Assembly: GCA_035591015.1 (NCBI GenBank)
Contig: JAXIUW010209398.1
Location: 1-11,056 of the forward strand
DNA from: Cephalothrix simula
Taxonomy: Eukaryota > Nemertea > Palaeonemertea > Archinemertea > Cephalotrichidae
Reading direction: 5' to 3'
DNA: 11,056 nt
Below, piece after piece: positions 7,463-11,056 of this stretch. The notes under the pieces were generated by a model. It was not told where the DNA came from. It saw only the letters and a list, made by a program, of their open reading frames with translations, and did no database searches. Each line of letters begins with the position of its first letter. Position 1 is the stretch's first letter. The position numbers were made by a program, and so were the translations under genes.

Positions 7463-9096
7463 ATTCATTGTCCATGAGAACTGGTAAAGTTGTCGAAGAT
7501 ATAAGGGCAGTTCCTGAAGAGAAGGGCCATCATTATGGCGATGAAAGTGGATCAAAAGAGAAAAAGAAGCGCTTTAATTGTGAACGATGTGGATCTACCT
7601 CTTCTAGTAGAATCTATCTTAAAAGACATATCCTCCGTGTACATGATGCAAAGCGATATACTTGTGAACAATGTAATATAAATTTTTCGCAAGCTAGTTA
7701 TCTTAAACAGCATATTGATTCACAGCATATCCTTATTAAGGGAAAATGCTATGCATGTGAGCTCTGCAAATCAGATTTTTCTCGAGTTCGCGATTATAAT
7801 TCTCATTTAACGTTGGTGCATAAAGAAAAACCATATCAATGTAAACAATGTAATATGAAGTTTTCGCAAGCTATATCTCTTAAAAAGCATATTAACTTAC
7901 AGCATACCCTTAGTAAGGGAAGACTCTTTGCATGTGAGCACTGCAAATTAGATTTTTCTCGAGTTCAAGATCTTAATGCTCATTTACTGTCGGTGCATGA
8001 AGAAAAACCCTATCGATGTCCGCGATGTGAATCTAATTTTTCTCATCTTAAAGACTTCACTGAACATATGAAGTTAGTACATGAAGGAAAACGCCATGCA
8101 TGCGAGAACTGCCAATCAAGTTTTTCAAGTCGTCAGAATCTAAACCGACATATAATAGCAGTTCATGAAAGGAAACCCTATAATTGCAATCAATGTCAAT
8201 CAAGTTTTTTTGCCAGATCCGGTCTAAGAGGACACATTAGCGTTATACATGTAGGAAAGCGATATACTTGCACACAATGTAAAAGTAGTTTTGGAAGTGG
8301 TCGACATCTTAAGCAGCACATTCTCTCCCTGCATGAAGGAAAACGTTATGCATGCGAGAACTGCCAATCAAGTTTTTCCAATCCTCAGGGTCTAAAACAA
8401 CATATAAAAGCAGTTCATGAAGGGAAACGCTATATTTGTGATCAATGTCAATCAAGTTTTGTAGAAAAAAACGGTCTTAGAAGACACATTAGCTCTATAC
8501 ATGAAGGAAAGCGATATACTTGCACACAATGTGAAAGTGGTTTTGGACAGGCTGGCCATTTAAAGCAACATATTCTATCCCAGCATGAAGGAAAACGCTA
8601 TATATGTGAGCATTGTAAATTGAGTTTTAATTATCCCGGCACTCTAAAGTCGCATATAAAGGCAGTTCACGAAGGCGAGCAATATCAATGTGAACAATGC
8701 GGATCTAGTTTTTCAAAGAAAAACAATCTAAAGCAACACATTGAATATAAGCATCAAGGAATAGTCTATACATGTGATATCTGCGAATCTAAATTTGCTT
8801 TTCCTTGGGATCTCAAATCACATATACGGAATATTCACGAAGGACAAGGCTATGAATGTAAGATTTGTAATACAAGTTATGATAAGAATTATGATCTCAA
8901 AATACATATGCAAAGAGTTCATGAAGGGCTAAGGTATAATTGTGAACAATGTGAAGCATGTTTTACCAGTCGCAGTGCTCTTAATGAACATGTTCATTCT
9001 AAACATGAAGGAAACCGCTATGTTTGTGAACAGTGTGGATTGAGTTATTTCACGAATACAGGTCTTAAAAGGCATATCCGACGTAAGCATGATTGA
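7463..9096 (+). CDS. C2H2 zinc-finger protein, terminal exon, 18 fingers (copy C)
   Basis: Probable nuclear, sequence-specific DNA-binding protein, intact in this exon. Counted from TTG 7468, residues 1-35 form a charged linker (VVEDIR, DESGSK, KKKR). Eighteen fingers follow, with starts at 36, 64, 95, 123, 154, 182, 210, 238, 266, 294, 322, 350, 378, 406, 434, 462, 490 and 518. The stop follows one Asp after the last His. Every finger keeps C-X2-C-X12-H-X4-H. Most steps are 28 residues; linkers after fingers 2 and 4 are three residues longer (ILIKGKC, TLSKGRL). Finger 1 has Ser 45 in place of the core Phe, and fingers 3 and 6 have Tyr and Phe for the helix Leu, so these may fold less well. 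An in-frame ATG at 7474 could start a shorter product, but the exon is more likely the 3' end of a spliced gene, as in copy B. No effector domain is visible. Target and role (repressor, transposon control, development) are unknown. Confidence 0.92.
7657..8010 (+). repeat. Internal duplication of a two-finger block in copy C
   Basis: Fingers 2-3 (7657-7833) and fingers 4-5 (7834-8010) are tandem copies of 59 codons. Both carry the unusual long linker (ILIKGKC or TLSKGRL), and they share FSQA in the first finger and DFSRV in the second. Copy B has only one such block, so this is gain in C or loss in B. Confidence 0.8.
8095..8598 (+). repeat. Internal duplication of a three-finger block in copy C
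   Basis: Fingers 7-9 (8095-8346) and 10-12 (8347-8598) repeat with a 252-base period. The order of finger types is the same in both: ENCQSSFS, then QCQSSF, then TQC with SSFG or SGFG. Long nucleotide runs are identical between the blocks. Copy B has the last finger of the first block plus the second block, and pseudogene A appears to have only one block. Confidence 0.85.
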
Positions 9097-9211
9097 ATAC
9101 GAGTCCAGTTTTTGAGGCCAAAAGCCAAAACCTGACTATAATTTGGCTTAATGAGTAGCCTTTGGGCCTCCTATAATTGGCACTTTTGGGCATTTTTCCT
9201 TGAAAATCCGG

Positions 9212-9217
9212 AATAAA
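9212..9217 (+). terminator. Candidate poly(A) signal AATAAA for copy C
   Basis: A canonical hexamer lies 115 bases after the stop codon of copy C, a usual distance for a short 3' UTR. Such hexamers are frequent in AT-rich DNA, so this is position-based support only. Confidence 0.5.
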
Positions 9218-10113
9218 CCTTTAAGATCAAAAAGTGACCAAAATCGTTAAAACCTTCACATAGCTTTTTAAAACTCTCTAGAGAAGATAATGGCATCATT
9301 TTCTTTCCTTAAATTTCCGGTGGAATTATTGAAGTGGAAAGGAGAAAGTAAAAAATTTCAAAAAATTATACATTTTATTTGCAAGCAAAATTATCAATGA
9401 ATAAGCTGGAATTGACCATAATTGGATTTATTTCATCAAATTGAATATATTCATGAATAGAAAAGTTCAGTTATTGATTTTTTTGGAAATTCTGTTTTGA
9501 TGCTTAAAAAGTTACCAAAGTTGCCAAAACTTTTTAGTTGATTTAATACAACTTTCTTTCATGCAAAGAAAATAAAAAGTAGATGATCTTAATGGTAATT
9601 TCATTCTGAATCCAATGCAAAATAAATTCCATCCCCTAACTGGCCGGTCACCCTTCTTTTTTCTAATTTTTAAAGTCAACTTCGGTCATTTTTGTGTACG
9701 CTGCCTTTTATCAAAATTACGAACTAAATTAATAAGTTTTCTGTTTATACGTGTTCGTATCACTTTGAGATGAGATGGGTGCTATTTAGTAACGATAACA
9801 GCAAAAAATGATACAATTTGGTAATTAATATTTGCTAAGTGATGCATTTTATTAATTACGATTATATATTAAAACCAGATTAAAAAGGGATGCGATAGGA
9901 TATAGTCAGGGTATAGAGACGCCACAATTGCTGATCAAATTGGTCACAACTTAACAAATTAGTTAGTTGCCGAGGTTTATTCCAGGATTTCGACCAAAGA
10001 AATCAATGTGCAAACATTAAAATTTGTTAAAATTATGTGACATTATATAAAAAGATAAATTTCTTCCTCGTTAATTTGGTATCATACTTGATGTCTGCCC
10101 TAATTATTTTTTG

Positions 10114-10132
10114 CAAGATTCGGCGAATCTTG
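10114..10132. repeat. Perfect 9-bp-arm hairpin
   Basis: CAAGATTCG and CGAATCTTG are exact reverse complements around a single G. The hairpin lies about 60 bases before the duplicated 3' flank begins. Its function is unknown; chance or a transposon footprint are both possible. Confidence 0.6.
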
Positions 10133-10190
10133 GAAATCATGCAACATATGCTATTTTTGCGCAGCGCAGAAAACATCTTTTGATTTCAAA

Positions 10191-10900
10191 AAGTGAGTCA
10201 TCTGGACACTCTGTATCATTTTTGCATCTATCATGATTGTTTTATGTAGAATTAACAGCGTATATATTCAATGCTTTACAGTGTATTTTTATTTTCTATT
10301 GGATTTTTCTCCTGTTCAGAAAATCTTGTCAAATACATGTACGCTATACATGTACTTTAAGGCCATTTTCCAATGGTAGCATTACTGCTCATAATTCCTG
10401 CTCATAATTCCTTCGCATAGATGACATAGATACCTCATCCTAATGAAATGTTTGATAAGTGTAATGATTATATAAATTAAGAAAATGCCGAAAATCAAAT
10501 TAAAATTTTAAATACGTTACGGGGTTTTAGCGATACAGACTTTGATAATTAAAATTGTCTCAGTCGCTAACAAAAATACCCAATATTTATGGAATCATCA
10601 TTTGCTATAAGGGAAAATCAGCAGCTACTATAAGGAAAATCCACTATTTCTAATGTAAACCCTGGCCTCGGTTGCTACGGAACATACTTAATTGTTGGCC
10701 ATTCGAACGTTTTCCAGGTACGTGTATGTAAATGTGTGTACATGTTTTATTTTGTAATTTTTGCTACAGTTATTATTTTCTCTCCTTGTAAATATTTCTA
10801 TACTCTTGCACCAGATTTGTACGGCACCACTTCGAGAAGCACCTGATAAGTGCTTGCACTTTTTTGCCGATCGAAGTAATCTATTTAGTTTAAAATAAAA
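10191..10900 (+). repeat. Duplicated 3' flank, second copy
   Basis: This is the counterpart of 2714-3407, in the same orientation and order. It carries its own small changes, including a direct 13-base duplication of CTGCTCATAATTC (about 10384-10409) and a repeated ATACATGTAC (about 10334-10355). It shows that the duplication unit reached well past the zinc-finger coding region. Confidence 0.85.
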
Positions 10901-11056
10901 TAAAAAATTATTTGGCTAGATATTTTTGATTTATGTCTCATAATTGATGCTGCGATCCGTATTTGGACAAAATGAGGGGTGTTGCATTCTGGTACCCCTC
11001 GCCTTGCTGCGCTTGGCTCTGGTAACCCCTGTAGCCATTTTGAATAGTTCCGTGGC
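10901..11056. other. Edge of an unidentified repeat
   Basis: GAGGGGT near 10973-10979 is the complement of ACCCCTC near 10993-10999, giving a small hairpin. CTGGTACCCCT is then echoed by CTGGTAACCCCT about 40 bases later. The GC content rises abruptly. This looks like part of an interspersed repeat that continues outside the window, but I cannot classify it. Confidence 0.35.

Larger units (their letters stand above)
9097..10190. other. 3' untranslated and intergenic DNA after copy C
   Basis: There are no open frames of note and no recognised repeat. The first hundred or so bases after the TGA at 9094-9096 are probably 3' UTR. The whole interval, with the last three fingers and most of finger 15 of copy C, is missing from copy B, where finger remnants join the duplicated flank directly. 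Confidence 0.55.

Noticed and set aside
7474-7476. In-frame ATG as the true start of copy C
   Set aside because: It is not conserved in copy B (ATA there), lies 11 bases after a shared splice acceptor, and would make an 18-finger protein with no N-terminal domain. Possible but less likely than an upstream spliced start.

Overview
The window looks like nuclear DNA of an animal, most likely an invertebrate. It is AT-rich and gene-poor. It holds multi-finger C2H2 zinc-finger exons that begin directly at splice acceptors, a dead non-LTR retrotransposon, and several unclassified repeats. Nothing bacterial is visible: no operons and no Shine-Dalgarno-led genes. The species cannot be named from the sequence.

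The main content is a local cluster of three related zinc-finger genes, all on the + strand. Copy A (88-838) is a heavily broken pseudogene. Copy B (1688-2637) is an open exon of 10 fingers that contains no methionine codon and ends at a premature stop. A decayed further finger follows the stop (2638-2716). Copy C (7463-9096) is an intact terminal exon of 18 fingers. B and C begin at the same acceptor in the same phase (phase 1). They share a stretch of the preceding intron (1586-1643 and 6568-6626) and about 0.7 kb of 3' flank (2714-3407 and 10191-10900), so they arose by segmental duplication. The exons upstream of both are not identifiable here, so the N-terminal part of each protein is unknown.

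Between B and C lie a 5'-truncated LINE (3705-4978) with an inverted partial copy of its own reverse-transcriptase region in front, a repeat region with a near-perfect palindrome and three tandem units (5345-6010), and an unclassified 0.5 kb stretch with an antisense open frame. A roughly 760 bp intron insertion with short inverted ends (6633-7394) also lies there. Downstream of C are a likely poly(A) signal, about 1 kb without genes, the second copy of the duplicated 3' flank, and the edge of another repeat.

The fingers are uniformly C-X2-C-X12-H-X4-H with short E-G-K-R/P linkers. C gained internal blocks of fingers relative to B, and the predicted DNA-contact residues differ between aligned fingers more than the framework does. 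The working picture is a young, fast-changing family of DNA-binding proteins evolving by duplication, finger gain and loss, and pseudogenisation. What they bind, and which effector domain they carry, cannot be seen in this window.
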